This document shows, piece after piece, positions 10,576-22,859 of a stretch of DNA of 62,000 nt. How positions within the stretch are numbered: position 1 is the stretch's first letter; each line of letters begins with the position of its first letter. The notes beneath the pieces are model-generated. The model was not told where the DNA came from. It did no database searches and saw nothing but the letters and a program-made list of their open reading frames with translations. The position numbers and the translations under genes were made by a program. Source of the stretch: Symbiodinium natans (Eukaryota; Sar; Dinophyceae; Suessiales; Symbiodiniaceae). The stretch is from NCBI GenBank assembly GCA_905221605.1, contig CAJNDS010002186.1, forward strand, positions 5,001 to 67,000, read 5' to 3'.

Positions 10576-13040
10576 CGCAGCCGTATCAATTCATTGCAAC
10601 TCATGATCAGGACTGGGCTAAGCCTCTCGAAGCACTATGTGTCCTTTTCGAGGCTCCCTTCTTCTCCACTTATTGCTATGAAGGGTCAGCGCTCTGGGTT
10701 GTCTCTCACCGCAGCCATGACCTCACCCGGGGACGATTTCTTCGGCTTTTCAGTCGAGGAACGAAATAGGATTCAAACGCCTACAATTTTCGGGGCCCAA
10801 TTGTGTCAATATCCTGACAATCGAAATTCCTGCCCTGTGCTCGGCTGTGCCCGGCGCGCCTGCTCCAAGGCCTCGGTCCAAACTCCCCAAACATAGATGT
10901 AGAACTTTGTAGAACCACCATGTTTACACTACTATTGAGAAATCGAAATTCCGAAACGTACAGAGAAAGCAAAGCAACAGAAAGTGTGGGGCAAGGGCAA
11001 ATCATCTGAGGCCCTTGCATGGTCAGCTGCTACCATGTCAAGAGCTGCTCGGAGCATCGGACTTGCCCCCATGATCGTTGCTGGCGCACCTTCAGCTCTT
11101 CCCTTTCAGAGATTTCAGAGATGTTTTATTTAGTGTCGATGCTATCAAAATGTTTCAAGCAAAGTGCTAGGGCTTGTATTGGCCTAGATCCTGGAGCCTG
11201 CCTGGGGCCAAGGCTCTCAAATCGACGCCTTGCCTTCGGCAGCGCTTACCGACACACTTGCCACTGTCACCAAAGGAGCCGTGCTCTCTGCACAAAAAAA
11301 TCACAAAGGGAGCTCGACGCGCAGGATGTCTCAGGGCGGCCCTTGCGGCACTTCCAGCCTCGGGCACTGCCAGGTGGCTCGAAGTGGACAGCGTGCTAGC
11401 CTGCGTTTCAGAGTGAAACTCGGGCCAAAGGTTTGGCCGGGGGGGCAGAGTTTAGGTTAGCTGGTATGGCTGCGGCGCCTGCTTGCACACCGGCGCGGAT
11501 TCCTGAAACAGAGTTGTCGCAAGATTGCCAAGCACTCGTTCCCGGCTTGCTCCTCTCATCTCTACCTTGCTCCACCGGTGCCCTAAGCCGATAAAGTAAA
11601 ATGATCAGAACGAATCATCAGCCAAGCCACGTCATCGGACTTTGATTCATCAAAGCCGACCATGTTGAACTGAGACATTTCAGAGAATCTGAGAAACATC
11701 TCAGTTGCTCTAGTCGTTCTAGATTCGATCACTCTAGTCACGTGCCCAGCGAGTGCCCGCTTGCCTTGATGTGGTGCTCCTGCTGTGCAGCAAACAACTT
11801 GGAGGGCATTCGTTTTAATCGTGTGAAGTCCTCGGTTCCCTCGCCATCCAGCAGCGACAGCTCGTCTTCCTCCAATGCAAACCCAAAGCATGGCACACAG
11901 TGAGTTGTGAGTAGCCTAGGCCTGGGCTAGATTCTGGTGTGGTGGTTGCAGGTTTCAATGACGTGCCGGCATACATTTCTTAAGCCACTCGCTTCGTGGT
12001 CCGGCAAGGCGAAGTCCTGCCAGTGAACATTGCAACATTGGCGCCTGATGGCGCCTGTCACTATAAGTCTGAACTTCACTCACAAACCCCGGCCATTGCT
12101 TCGAGATCGTGCAGATTCTCAAGAGCTCGTTCCTTCTCCTGTGATCCAGCATACTCCAGCATAATCCAGCGAATCATTGCGTTTACATGAGAGCCGGCGC
12201 CTTCTGCTCATGATCCCACAGGGGGGAGCCTAGTCAGGCTGACGAGCTACCCAGGATCGTGCTCGGTGCCTCTTTTAACCGGCATGGACATTTCAGGGTA
12301 TCGCCGAGCCTGGTGGAGAAGGCCTGATGACTGGAGACTTGGGCGGCTCATACTTCTTCCTGCAAGATCGTGTTCACTGAGCCTTCATTTCATGCCCGGC
12401 GTTCGCGCACGCATGCTGCATGCCGCATGGTAGTTTGTCCAAGCTCTCAGCCTCACGGTGGTGGCGGGCCAGGAAGATGCGAGTTCGTGACTGGTGCAGA
12501 TTGCAAACAAGCATGTGCAAGCTTTGCAACCAATGTACAATCGTCATGAACCAAAGATCCGGACACGGACCCGCCTCTCGCTGGCAAGAGTGGATCCCGG
12601 CTCGAACTCGGCAGAGCATGGCACAGGAATGCTGCAAGGCATAGAAATAGCGAGGCCTTCTGCACTTGCGTTTCAGCACTCAGTGCTTGGCCATGCCCGC
12701 ACGTGCAACCAAAATCTCTGACTTTATGCATGCATCCTGTCCAAAAAAGTCGAACCCCCACGGAAGCTTGCAGAGTCACAGCAGCTACACAGCTACACAC
12801 CCACAGCAGCCGAGCTTCTTTCTGCGCTTCTTTGGTCCGACCCTCGGTATCCGGAACGAATGGTGAAACGAATGCTGGAACGAGTGGTGAAACGAGTGGT
12901 GGCATGAATGGTGAAGGGTCAAGATTGGTCCTGGTGAATCAATGTAAAGCACGGCGCGGCCACTGTCCTATGACCGTTTTAGATCCATGCTGCTTCGGCC
13001 GGGGCCTCATGGCACCCCATCATGTCTGTGAACTCCGCCG
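10576..13040. other. No recognisable gene
   Basis: Scattered short open frames on both strands without recognisable domains. A minus-strand frame at 11891-11583 is open for about 100 codons but is not recognised. Confidence 0.4.
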
Positions 13041-13080
13041 GCCGCTAGCAGCCGCTAGCAGCCGCTAGCAGCCGCTAGCA
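13041..13080. repeat. Four perfect copies of a 10-bp tandem repeat
   Basis: GCCGCTAGCA is repeated four times without mismatch. Confidence 0.95.
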
Positions 13081-16000
13081 GCTGGCAGTCCGCAAGTTCC
13101 TCTTGTTCCTGAAAGGCTCGACCCCGGCCTTGTAGAGTGCAAGAGCGGGAGGCGCGCATGCTCCAGGTGCAGAAGAAAGCGTCGTAGACACGAGCTTCCG
13201 GTACATGATGGCCTAACACCCCAACAGGTGCACAGGGTTGGAACAGATTGTGAACGCCCGGCTTGCATGGTGATGCAATAATGCCGTAAACTTGTGCCGC
13301 CTTCGGTGCTTGTTGACACCGCCGCGTCTTGTCAAACGAGCCAACATCCCAAGCCAATCCATCTACAGCTCCCGGTCCTCGGGCTTTGTCTGGAATGCTC
13401 CTTGGTGCTGAAGATGTCTTCCAGGATTCTTCCAGGAATTTCGGCCATTGAGATCATTGAGCAGTCAAGACGCGCTGACTGAAAGCTTGTCGGCGCGCGC
13501 GTTGAAGCTCCACCTCCTGCATTCCTCAGCAGATTCCATTTGTGAGCACGGTCAAAATGCTCTCGTAGTACTTCTCAGATGCAACTTTAACTTATAAGCT
13601 TTGTATCCAAAACTTCCAAGGCATCCCCTGCCATGGTCCCTCTCTCCGAGTTTGACAGATTAGGTTATTCCCCACAGTAAATGCCCGAGCAAGCAGTATG
13701 ATTAGATCAGGCAAACGCCTAAACTGCCGATTCATGAGAACTTATGATACAGCCCGACAGCTCTCCTCCGCGCACCATGTCACTATGTTCACCATATTGG
13801 CTTGCCACTCCTTTGGTCCCTGCAGAGTCATCATGCTCCATTGAACTTTTCAGAGCAGAATGTGCTACTGAACCTCAGTGATACAGGATCTTTCCATCTG
13901 GCGCGACAGATATTCGAGAGACTCGAAGGGAGGATGCGTGGAGCCCTGCTGTATGTGCTGAAGTGCCGGACAGCGAAAGAATGGCGAAAGAATCGCCGCA
14001 GAATCATCGTTTCGAGGGGTCAACTTTCTATTGGGATGGGTGTGTGATGATGCACCTTGCATGTCATGCCATTTGCATGTGATCGTATTGTGATCGTGCA
14101 TTGCACGCTTTTTGCTCAGCTGAGGGGCGGAAGTCAGCATCCACTGTAGGCTTGACGCCTGGCACGGTCATTGCACAGTATTTGAGGACAATTGCACACT
14201 AATAGTCAGAATTGTCAGATTTCTGCACATCGCAGTACATCCCAGCACTCTTAAGCTCTGCCTGACCGACCGCTGAAATTCCAGGTGCGACTGGCCTGTC
14301 GTTACCCAGATACCCCAGTCTCTCATATCCACTGGCAGCAAGCTGCTCACAGAATTGCGTAGGTACACTACGCTTCCTTCTGTCGGGCTTTGAGGCGTCT
14401 TTGTCTGGCTGCCGCTTCGTCCTGCAAATCAAGGGCGGCATCAAGTGCGACGTGGTGTGGGAGAACCCTTGCCCTCGCGCCTCCTCGCCATCAATGACTT
14501 TCAAGCCTGGACCCAGTAGACCAACGAGCTCACAATTTTTTGAGACTTTTTTCCGGAGATTGTGCTCCCGTCTCCAAGTTCCTCCCAGCTCACCGACTGG
14601 AAGACTCCACTAATCTCCACTACTAGTCACTACTTGGCGGCTTGGCGCTGCCGGTACGGCGCGCAGAAATTTGCGAGCAGATGACAAAGACTGCCAAAAT
14701 TGTCCAGACAAAATGTGATAACAAAAGTCTTGCGTTCATGTTCCAGCGCGAGTTAGCACTGCCATGTGGTAAGGTACCAGGTTGTGCCGCATTGTACCGT
14801 GTGCACGTACTCTTCGCACCAACTTCAATGGACTCAGTTTGCTGAGTTCGCAGCTTGCAGCAGCGCTGATGGGTGCAGCGTCCGGGCCTGCTGGAATCGT
14901 TCGTTCCATGAAAACATCGAGTTTCTGTGAAAAAGTACGAGAAAGTTACCAGTATGCCCCCGCACCGACACTTGGAATTGAAGCAGATTCCGCCTGTTAA
15001 GAAATGATGTGGATCCGGGAACGCTCGAGTCACTTGAGCGTTTAAGATTCACTCAGTCAAGCCCAGAGCTTTCGCAGCTGAACCCGCGGGCTGCTCTACA
15101 TCTCTGCTGGTGCCTGCAGTACAGTGCAACGACGCGCAGTGCTGTGTGCGGTTGCTTCTCCTCACCCTTGCTGTATGGTTCTCAACTCGTCTCCTCGAAT
15201 CTCCTGCGCTCCTCGCCCAGGAATCCCGCCGAGCATCCATGGAGCATCCCGAAAAAAATTACTGGGAGTGCCCACCATGATCGAGCTGTTAAACCTTAGT
15301 GAGGCTTGCAAAACATTGCACCGGCTTCAGAAGGGTACAGGGACGACAAGTCTCGCAAATAGCAAGATTTGTTGCAGACTGTGTCAGCCAGATCGTAATC
15401 CCAAAATTGCGCTTCCACGACACAGTCCCCGTGCACATTTGGTCTCTCTGTGTGTCTCGGAATCTCATGCGGCAGGGGCGCACTTTCCTGCTTCAACAAA
15501 GAGCTTCGCTTCATCCCTTTGCGCTTGAGTTCCAACGTCGATATTGCTCAGAGCTGGATATTGCTGGCACGTTTGGGCCTTAAAGTGTGCTCCGTGCAGA
15601 GACCCTTGCGCTCCTCACAAGTCGCTCTACTTTGCGGTGTGTCTTGGTCTTGAACTGGTATCGCTCCAGCGTCTCGTGTTGAGGCCTGCATGATCTGCAT
15701 GTGAAGTCGGCGTCGCTGTGGCCATGGTCCCCATGCCTGCGCAGGAATGGGCAAACATGGGCAAGGTGTTCCAGAGACATGGCTGTGCATCAGATTTCTG
15801 ACTTGAAGACACTTTGCCGGACCTGCGTCTACATTGCTGGAAGCTGGACGCCTTGCACCTGTGAAGTTGGTAAAAGATAAAGTCAGAGTGAGGCCCTCTC
15901 TCAAGTGGAGCTCTCGTTTGGAGACACATTCCAGCTCTCCATGAGTTCAACACATCTCACGGTCTCAACACTTGTCAAAGATGCAAAATGTCTCAATGCG

Positions 16001-16250
16001 CCTGTATGGAATGCCATAACCTGAGCACCCCATGAAGCATTCCATGAAGCAACGCGCGCACAACCGCAAAACTGGATCGCTTTGGCACCGGCTGTGGGCG
16101 TCAGAGGTTCCTATGGAGACCCTCTGTTTCAACACTTCTCTCGACTCTTCCGCCCGAATGCGAAATTTCGCGTACCTAGTATTCTCCCGCCACTGTCCGT
16201 AGCAACCTTTCGGGACCCTCAATCCAGCCGTGCGGCTTAATCAGGAATCC
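13081..16250. other. No recognisable gene
   Basis: Mixed short frames on both strands. None shows a domain, repeats or consistent exon boundaries. Confidence 0.4.
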
Positions 16251-16361
16251 CTGAAGGTCTGTCAATGCAGCCATGGTAGCATGTAGCAACTCCACCCTCG
16301 CGTTGTCGATGCGTTCCCGAGCACAACTTCCAAGACTTGCCAGACCGTAGTTTGCCACTAC
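16251..16361 (-). CDS. Possible exon, helical-repeat-like
   Basis: A 111-base segment lies between acceptor CTTGTAG|G and donor-like CTTCAG|GG. It reads VVANYGLASLGSCARERIDN and continues ARVELLHATMAALTDLQ. The text is amphipathic-helical and reminiscent of helical repeat proteins, but no family is assigned. It could belong to the 3' part of the kinase gene upstream at 20.4-17.0 kb or to a separate gene. Confidence 0.35.
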
Positions 16362-17039
16362 CTACAAGTCGGATCGAGGAGCGGGAGATACCGGCAAGGA
16401 GTGACCAGTAATTAGATAGTCTAAAGCATAGGAATACCTGATGGCAGCCGCCGGCCTGAATTCAGGCTGAAATACGAAACCTTGCGAAAGCACGTGGCCT
16501 CGTGGCCAACGATCATGGCAGCGCATCGAAACTTTAGCCTAAGTTGTGCGCAATGGGACTTCTGTTCCAAAATTGCTTAGACCTTCTCACACTCAACACC
16601 CGTATGTTCAGATCATCTCTTGCAATTGCGCGAAGTAGAAGCATCCACTTGCGAAGGTCGTTGCGCAGTTCTCCTTGGGTTTCTGCGCAACACATCTAAC
16701 GATCTTATGCCAGCAAATTTCTTCCCATACAGTAGCTTGTGCTCGCAATGAAGCTGCTTTGTGAAGGTCGCTGTCATTTGAATGCTGCGTCGAGTGTTCT
16801 AAGCCGTTTCACTTCTTGCCTGCACATAACCCTTGGCACATCTTGGCACTACCTCGGCATCTGCAGCTTGGCCTCGTATGTGCATCTCAGTCAACTGCGG
16901 CAGCAAATAGCGCTCTTGCAGCATAGCATCTGCAATGAGAGAACTGGATTCTTGCATCTTTGGATGCCGTGCGATGCTGTGCCGCTGTGCACACCATTAG
17001 CACACCACAAGCACCTTCGGCTTCAGAGACTTCAGTAGC

Positions 17040-20000
17040 GCGGAGGCCATCGCGGAGAAGAAGACGTCCAACGGTGCCGGGGCCGGAGACGAAAGAGTGG
17101 ATCAGACACCACTCCAAAGTTGGTCGCCTCAACGTCGTGATACGCAGATATACGCAGTGTCAAGCACTTTCAGTGTTGTCAGTGATCATCGTTAGCTAGT
17201 CTGGCCTTGAAGGCTGTCGACGGAGAAGCGCCTTGACCAAAGATTGAGCGCTGCTGCTTGGGACTGGGATGTCGTCATCGACCCAGAAAGAGATCTCACA
17301 CTTTTGAATGGCCTGGCACAAATGGGAACAATCTGTTCTGAAGCTGGGGTCGCGTCTTCCGATGGAGGAACAGTAAAGACATGGGTAATTGGCTACCACG
17401 TGCTTGGGGTTCCTGAAGTTCAGAGTCAGAAGTTCTGCCGTTCACATGTCAGGCTGCGGATAGGCTGCGCGTCATGTAGACAATCGATGTGATAAGGTCA
17501 TGCCTGCCCTTTTGCAACCGAATGCAGCAGCATCACGGCAGTTGCGCATAATTGGACAAGTTTTTTTCTGAGCCGGTGCTTCAAATCGATCAAATCGTCG
17601 CCCAGGCGAAGTTTTTCAGAACCAACTGAAAAGACTAGCGAGTGCCTGAGCAGGGGCCAGGAATTATGGGCACGGAGTGGAGCCATGAGAAGACGACCTG
17701 GTCTAAACTCCAATTCGGTCTCGAATGATTACGAGAAAGCCTTCGGACCTTCCGGCTGCGTGGACTGAACACTGAACCGAACGAAGAGCATTACAGTTGA
17801 CCATGGCTGTATTGCTGGATTGCCACATAGTATACTGGGTAGCCAGGCCCGGCAGGTAGCAGCAACACGAGCTGTGCAGTTCAAGAATCCTGCCGAAAAG
17901 CGATACTGGTAACATGGTGAAATTCTAAATATGCAGAAAGGCACGCGGGGGCCCAGTTTTTCCATGGTTTTTGGTAGTTTGTTGGGATGTGCTCTTTTCC
18001 GTTCTCTTTACCTTGGGATGTACTATTGCAGCTTTGTTTTGGGGTATATGATGGTATATGTCACGTGTAGTGTGAGGCTATAGATTCGGGAGGTTGCCTA
18101 AAGGGAAACTGCCGTGAACAGACTGAGCCGCTTTCTCAATCGTCAGAAAGTCATTGTTGTGCCTCTGTCAGCTCCGCGCCCGTGCCCGCAAAAGGACAAT
18201 GCATGGTGAGAAGCTCGTAGAGTATCCTGAGAGCATCGATCAGCTGCTTTCAAGCGAATGGCGAAAGCTGGGAAGCATCCTGTGCTCCGAGAGGCAAAGG
18301 CAAAGTGTTAAGCAAACCTGTGGCCAAACCCTGACACGAAAACGAAGCTTGTGTGAGGCTTGTGAAGGGGACCCTTCCCTCTCGAAATAGGGTCACTGAG
18401 GCATAAACATAGCAAGCAGGTAAGGTCTAACGCTGAGTAGCAAAGCGGCACGCCGAGGGACCAGAGATCGGCCGCTCGGGCATCAAAGGCCTCCAAACAA
18501 CATGCGCCGGACAATCCAAGCATGCTCTCAAAGTATATTCAAAGTATGCTTTCAAACCTTACAACAAGCAAGCAAGTCAACAAGGTCGGTTGTTGTCACC
18601 CCACTTGAAGTCACTTAAGAGGCCTGCCGTGCAAAGAGCTCCGGGGCCATGTAAAGCGGAGTGCCAACAATGTCAGCTGTGAGGACGTCATTCACAACTT
18701 TTGAATGGCCGAAATCAGCAAGCTTGACCTCCCAGGGCTCTCTCTTGGTCTCACAAATGTGTGATGAAATGCGGCCTGGAGGTGCTGTGCGTCAGAGAGG
18801 AGGATGTTGGCAGGCTTTAGATCGCCGTGTGCAAATCCCCTGCGGCAGTGACATGGCATCGGGAACTGCTCACCTTGAAGTGCCCCAACAGGAAAGGTCT
18901 GTGCCATTGGCTATGGAAAATGGGGACGATCAAGGGGACTAGATGAAACTAATCAGTCGTGCAAGGAACTCCGAAATCTTAGAGCGGTTGGCGCAGTGAA
19001 TTTGTTGCGTGGAGTGGTGAAGGGTGTGAGCTCTGTGCCTCTGTGTGTTCAGAGGACGCGACAACTTTTCAGAGTCTTTTGCAGGGCTCCTCAGAAATGC
19101 TCTTTGCGCCTTGCGAGGTCCCCTCTCCAGGTGCCCTCCGCAAAAGATTCTGAGAACAAAACAAGTTCGGCAAAAACGCCCGTAAGCGCCGCAAGTGATC
19201 ATACGAGCAGTCGGCACTTTCGCAGTGCTTAGACTCATGGCAGTCTGGTGACCAACTCCGGTGTCTTAGGCTGGCCCAAGATTCAGTTAGATTCAGTTGA
19301 TCAATTGCGTGTGATGGGATTGAATGCGACAGTTCTGGGCTATGGCCCTTCGGGCTGGGATTTGATGCAAAGATATGGCCTGCATGATCTGCTTATCCTG
19401 TCAATGAAAGTGGATGCCAGAGTCATCATGGCAGCTTCCTTGCCTGGAATGCATGTGCTGCAAACCTTCTGCAATCTGACGAAACACATCCGAAGCCTTC
19501 CAGGGATTTGCTGAGGAATTGTGCAATGAAAAATGGCCATGCCCTTCAAGCTAGCTCCACAAGTTCCTGCGTGTGCCGCCTGCTCTTCCCTTAGAGGTCC
19601 TCTGACAATGATGTGGTCCAAACTGCCCCCACCGAGATGCTCCAGCACAAGGCAAAGCTCCTTTGGGACCGCAGGAGAGCGCTCTCTTTGGGGTCCTTTT
19701 TGTGAGGGCTCAGATGGGGCTTAGAACGCGAAAGTGGCAAAAGTGCGAAAACGGCGTTTGCCCAGCGCGAAGGCGGGGTCCCGGCTCCTCTTCCGTCTCG
19801 ACCACATCCACAAGTCCTGTGCGGCAAAATGGGAAAAGCCGAAAGCCATGGCATCTCAGACTATGCGAAATATGCAACGACAAAGACCCTGCCTACGATT
19901 CGGGGGTGCTGCAGCGACAAGTGGATGGCCTCAGCTGTTGCAGCTTTCTCTCACCATCCGAGTTGCTGCTAACTGCTAACTTTGCGCTGGCGTGTCAGAA

Positions 20001-20373
20001 CCGGAGGGCAATCTCTTGGTGGAGCCGTTCTTCAATTTGCCTGAAGTTCCCTTGCCTTCGCAATCTGGACAAGCCAATCCTTGGGTAATCCATGTGCAGC
20101 AATCAATGAGCATGCTTGAATTCGCCTGCACTCGCATGACTTATGACTCGTTCAATTCAATGCTCCTGTGACCCGCAAGCTAGAACTCACCAGGTGCCAT
20201 ACGGTGAAGCTGGACATCCCTCCACTTGTGCATGAGTCATATGTAATATGCAACCTCTTGCCGCCACACGTCCGTTTGACGGCAAAGACATTGCCACTGC
20301 TGTCCACACAGCGCGAGACTCTGGATGTGGCACCAGCACCGATGGATTCCAAAAGACGATAGCGTGTCGTGTC
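17040..20373 (-). CDS. Ser/Thr protein kinase, intron-rich (at least 10 exons)
   Basis: Kinase subdomains appear in order along the minus strand, in pieces that mostly join in frame. Pieces: 20373-20255, RYRLLESIGAGATSRV (glycine loop) and NVFAVKR (subdomain II Lys); 20040-20002, QIEERLHQEIALR (alpha-C Glu), joined in frame as GGKR/QIEER; near 19908-19893, LQHPRIV; 19816 to about 19787, GLVDVVETEE; 19660 to about 19580, ELCLVLEHLGGGSLDHIIV; 18839-18776, FAHGDLKPANILLSDA; 18749-18624, VKLADFGHSK and GTPLYMAPELF; from 18490, FDARAADLWSLGV; 17312-17206, DIPVPSSSAQSLVKALLRRQ; from 17127, RRPTLEWCLIHSFVS (subdomain XI). Several introns start GC (after 19893, 18624 and 17206). The catalytic loop is HGD rather than HRD, while catalytic Asp, DFG and APE are intact. 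The alpha-C to HPRIV junction and the exon after WSLGV are not resolved. The fold suggests a CAMK-like kinase (inference). Start and stop were not determined. Confidence 0.85.
18750..18775 (-). other. Candidate 26-nt GC-AG intron or frameshift in kinase
   Basis: The catalytic-loop exon (DLKPANILLSDAQHLQ) and the DFG exon (TKREPWEVKLADFG) are in different frames. Removing exactly these 26 bases, which begin GC and end AG, restores the frame at a codon boundary. This may be an exceptionally short intron or a decayed insertion. Confidence 0.4.
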
Positions 20374-20704
20374 CTGTGCCAAGGACTTTGCCTTCGATAA
20401 CTTCGTCCTGAAATTCTCTTAGAGACCCTGAAAGCAAATGGGGACAAGGGTCCACCTCTGCAGCCCGCAGCACCCAGACATTGAATTTTGACACCTCCGA
20501 CTGTCTTCTCTTCGTTTGACCGTAATTTGATGCAATTTTAGCAGCGTCCTCCTCAGGCCCGAAGGTGACCGGTTGCTCTTGGAAGCGAGTGACTGGGGGC
20601 GCCTCTGCGGTCCAGTTGTTCGATGAATGACTTCTTCGACATTCTTCGAGAATGCACAGGTTTCCGCGCGGGTATCGGAGCTGTGAGCATGGATCCGGAA
20701 TCAA
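20374..20704 (-). CDS. Possible upstream coding part of the kinase gene
   Basis: An open minus-strand frame reads QTKRRQSEVSKFNVWVLRAA and then REFQDEVIEGKV, just upstream of the kinase glycine-loop exon, but it is out of frame with it without splicing. It might be an N-terminal exon. The evidence is only openness and position. Confidence 0.2.
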
Positions 20705-22100
20705 ATTGAATTCTGGTCCTTGTGTGCAGCAACTACCGCTGGTCCACTTTTGTTGGGTGTTTTTCTATGTCTCTCTCAAGTTGCTTTTCAAGGATTGGCC
20801 TGGGCAGCTTTGGCTAGGCGGTGTCGCTCCAAGGGCCGCAGACAAAGAGCATCTGCCAGCAACTGCCATTGTGGGACGACCTGGGCTTTCAACAGCTTTT
20901 GCACATCCTTTCTCTCTTCAAAAGTGCCCCTTTCGTTTTATGCCTCGCTTCAGAACCTTGAGCGAAATACCATACTTTGCCAAGAGCAACATCAGGAACT
21001 AGATGCCATGGCATTGCCAGACAAAGACGCTCAAATGGACTCGACTGCCGAACATTCGTCAAGAAGTGCAGGCTATATGTGTTACGATCATCTCTCTCCA
21101 ACCGCATGGCCTAGCAAAGAGCAAAACAGGCCGCTCGGCAGACGGACATGTTCCATGTGTCAGCCATGTTCAGCCCACCTGCTCCAGATTGGTGTAGCCC
21201 TGCCTTCAAAGCTTGGCATAATGATTGTCGGAATTTGGAAACTGCGTTTCGTGCCTCTGGCACCAGTCACGGGCTCCAGATTCACAGTGCCCCAGTTTAA
21301 GCGACAGAAGCCATTCTGACAGCCCAGGGACGGTCTCCTCAGCGAAGAGGCGTGCAGGGCAAGCGCGCTGATGCAAGAGAGTGAACACGACAAGTGGGGT
21401 CTAGCGAGCACATGTACGCACGTATGTATCAAAATATGCAGTCCAACTCCATGCTAGTGTGTGTGAACCCCTCCTTTGCGTGGGTACATGTCTCTTTGCC
21501 GGTTTCACATACAATATAGCTCCGAATTTCGCACCTTCCATACAACAACGTGAATATTGTGGTCGGTGGTTGTTGTTGTTGGTTTCTGCTGCTGGTTGGT
21601 GGTTATTTGCTCCTTTTCGTTGAGTTTGGTTATGCTGCGTTGTGTTGCGCTGTGTTGCGCTGTGTTGTGTTGTGTTAGTGTTGCGCTGCGTTGTGTCGTG
21701 TTGTGTCGTGTTGTGTTGGCCAACACCAGAGCTTCCCCCCAAAAATCCCTGGAGCGCCCCCAGAGTGTCCCGAGAGAATCCCTGGAGCGCACAACCGCAA
21801 AGCAGCACCACAAATTCTAAATCTGTAGGGTGAGGATGTTCGAAGTGAACATTTTGGTGTTGTGGTTGTGTTTGTCGTTGTGGCTGTGTTTGTGGTTGTG
21901 CTTCTTCTTGCTTGATTGCTGTTGTTGGTGGTAGCAGTGGGGCTGGTTGCTCGTTGCGCTTGCCGGTTGGTTGCCGGTTGTTTGTTGCTTGTTGTGCGTT
22001 GTTCTGCTTCTTGCTCTTGTCCTCCTACGTCCGACAACGCTCTGAACTCAAATGCCCCCCGATGTGCGCAACATCAAAGGCTGGTGCTTGCTTCAAGAGA
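20705..22100. other. No recognisable gene; GTTGT-rich low-complexity DNA
   Basis: From 21560 to 21720 and again from 21855 to 22015 the plus strand is a degenerate GTTGT/GTGTTGCGCT repeat (complement ACAAC), giving Thr/Gln/Asn-rich shadow frames. Confidence 0.6.
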
Positions 22101-22249
22101 GATCATGTAGAGACAGGGGTTTGCCTAAGAGGAACACGCACCACGTAGGCAGATAAGGCAGGGAGGAAGGATGACAAAAGAGAAATAGTCAAACACCTGG
22201 TGCAACATGTGACGATGCCACACATGCACTCCTTGATCTTTGGAGGTGG

Positions 22250-22400
22250 CTTCTGGGAAATTTGGCCTCCTCTGTTAAAACACTCCCTCGCATCTCCCTC
22301 ACATCTCCTTTCCCACGCCTCCACATCGGCAGCTGTCGGTGTCAGGACGCAGCGGAGCAGCGCTGCTCCCACCTCTGCCTTTGTCACCTGAGGGCACTTG
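22250..22400 (-). CDS. Possible exon, unidentified
   Basis: Acceptor-like CCTCAG|GTGACAAAG is followed by VTKAEVGAALLRCVLTPTAA and DVEAWERRCEGDARECFNRGG. It is open and compositionally protein-like but has no recognised family or neighbouring exon. Confidence 0.25.
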
Positions 22401-22800
22401 GAGCCACCGGCTTCGCTCTTCAAAATTCGGGAACAAGGATTCACAACGTGCCAACATGAGCCATTTCTGACCTTCTTTTCGGCAGTAGTTCTGATAGATC
22501 ACTCCGAGCCCCGCCTCGCCCGCAGACCCCCCAGACATGTGGACATCCCATCGTCTATTCTATTCTTTGAGCCTCACTCTGTGCCCAGCTGGTCGAACCA
22601 AAGCGGCTGCGCAATCGAGGCGGGTTTGGGAGTGACAGTCGATGAAGCAGCAGCGCTCTCTCGCTGTCTCGTTCGCTCTCTTTCGTTCTTTATTTCTTTC
22701 TTTCTTGAGGCTTGACGTCAGGAGTTTTCCCCCGCTCTCTCGTATCTCTCTTGCTTGCTTGCTTGCAGCGCGCTTGGCCCCTGGTCAGGCGGCCGCCGCC

Positions 22801-22844
22801 TCTCTCTCTTTCTCTCTCTCTTTCTGTCTCTCTTTCTCTCTCTC
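22801..22844. repeat. CT-rich microsatellite
   Basis: Imperfect TCTCTTTCTCTC run. Confidence 0.9.
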
Positions 22845-22859
22845 ACTCCCTCTGTGAGT

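Noticed and set aside
21505-22037. Thr/Gln/Asn-rich frames
   Set aside because: Encoded by a GTTGT-type low-complexity repeat.
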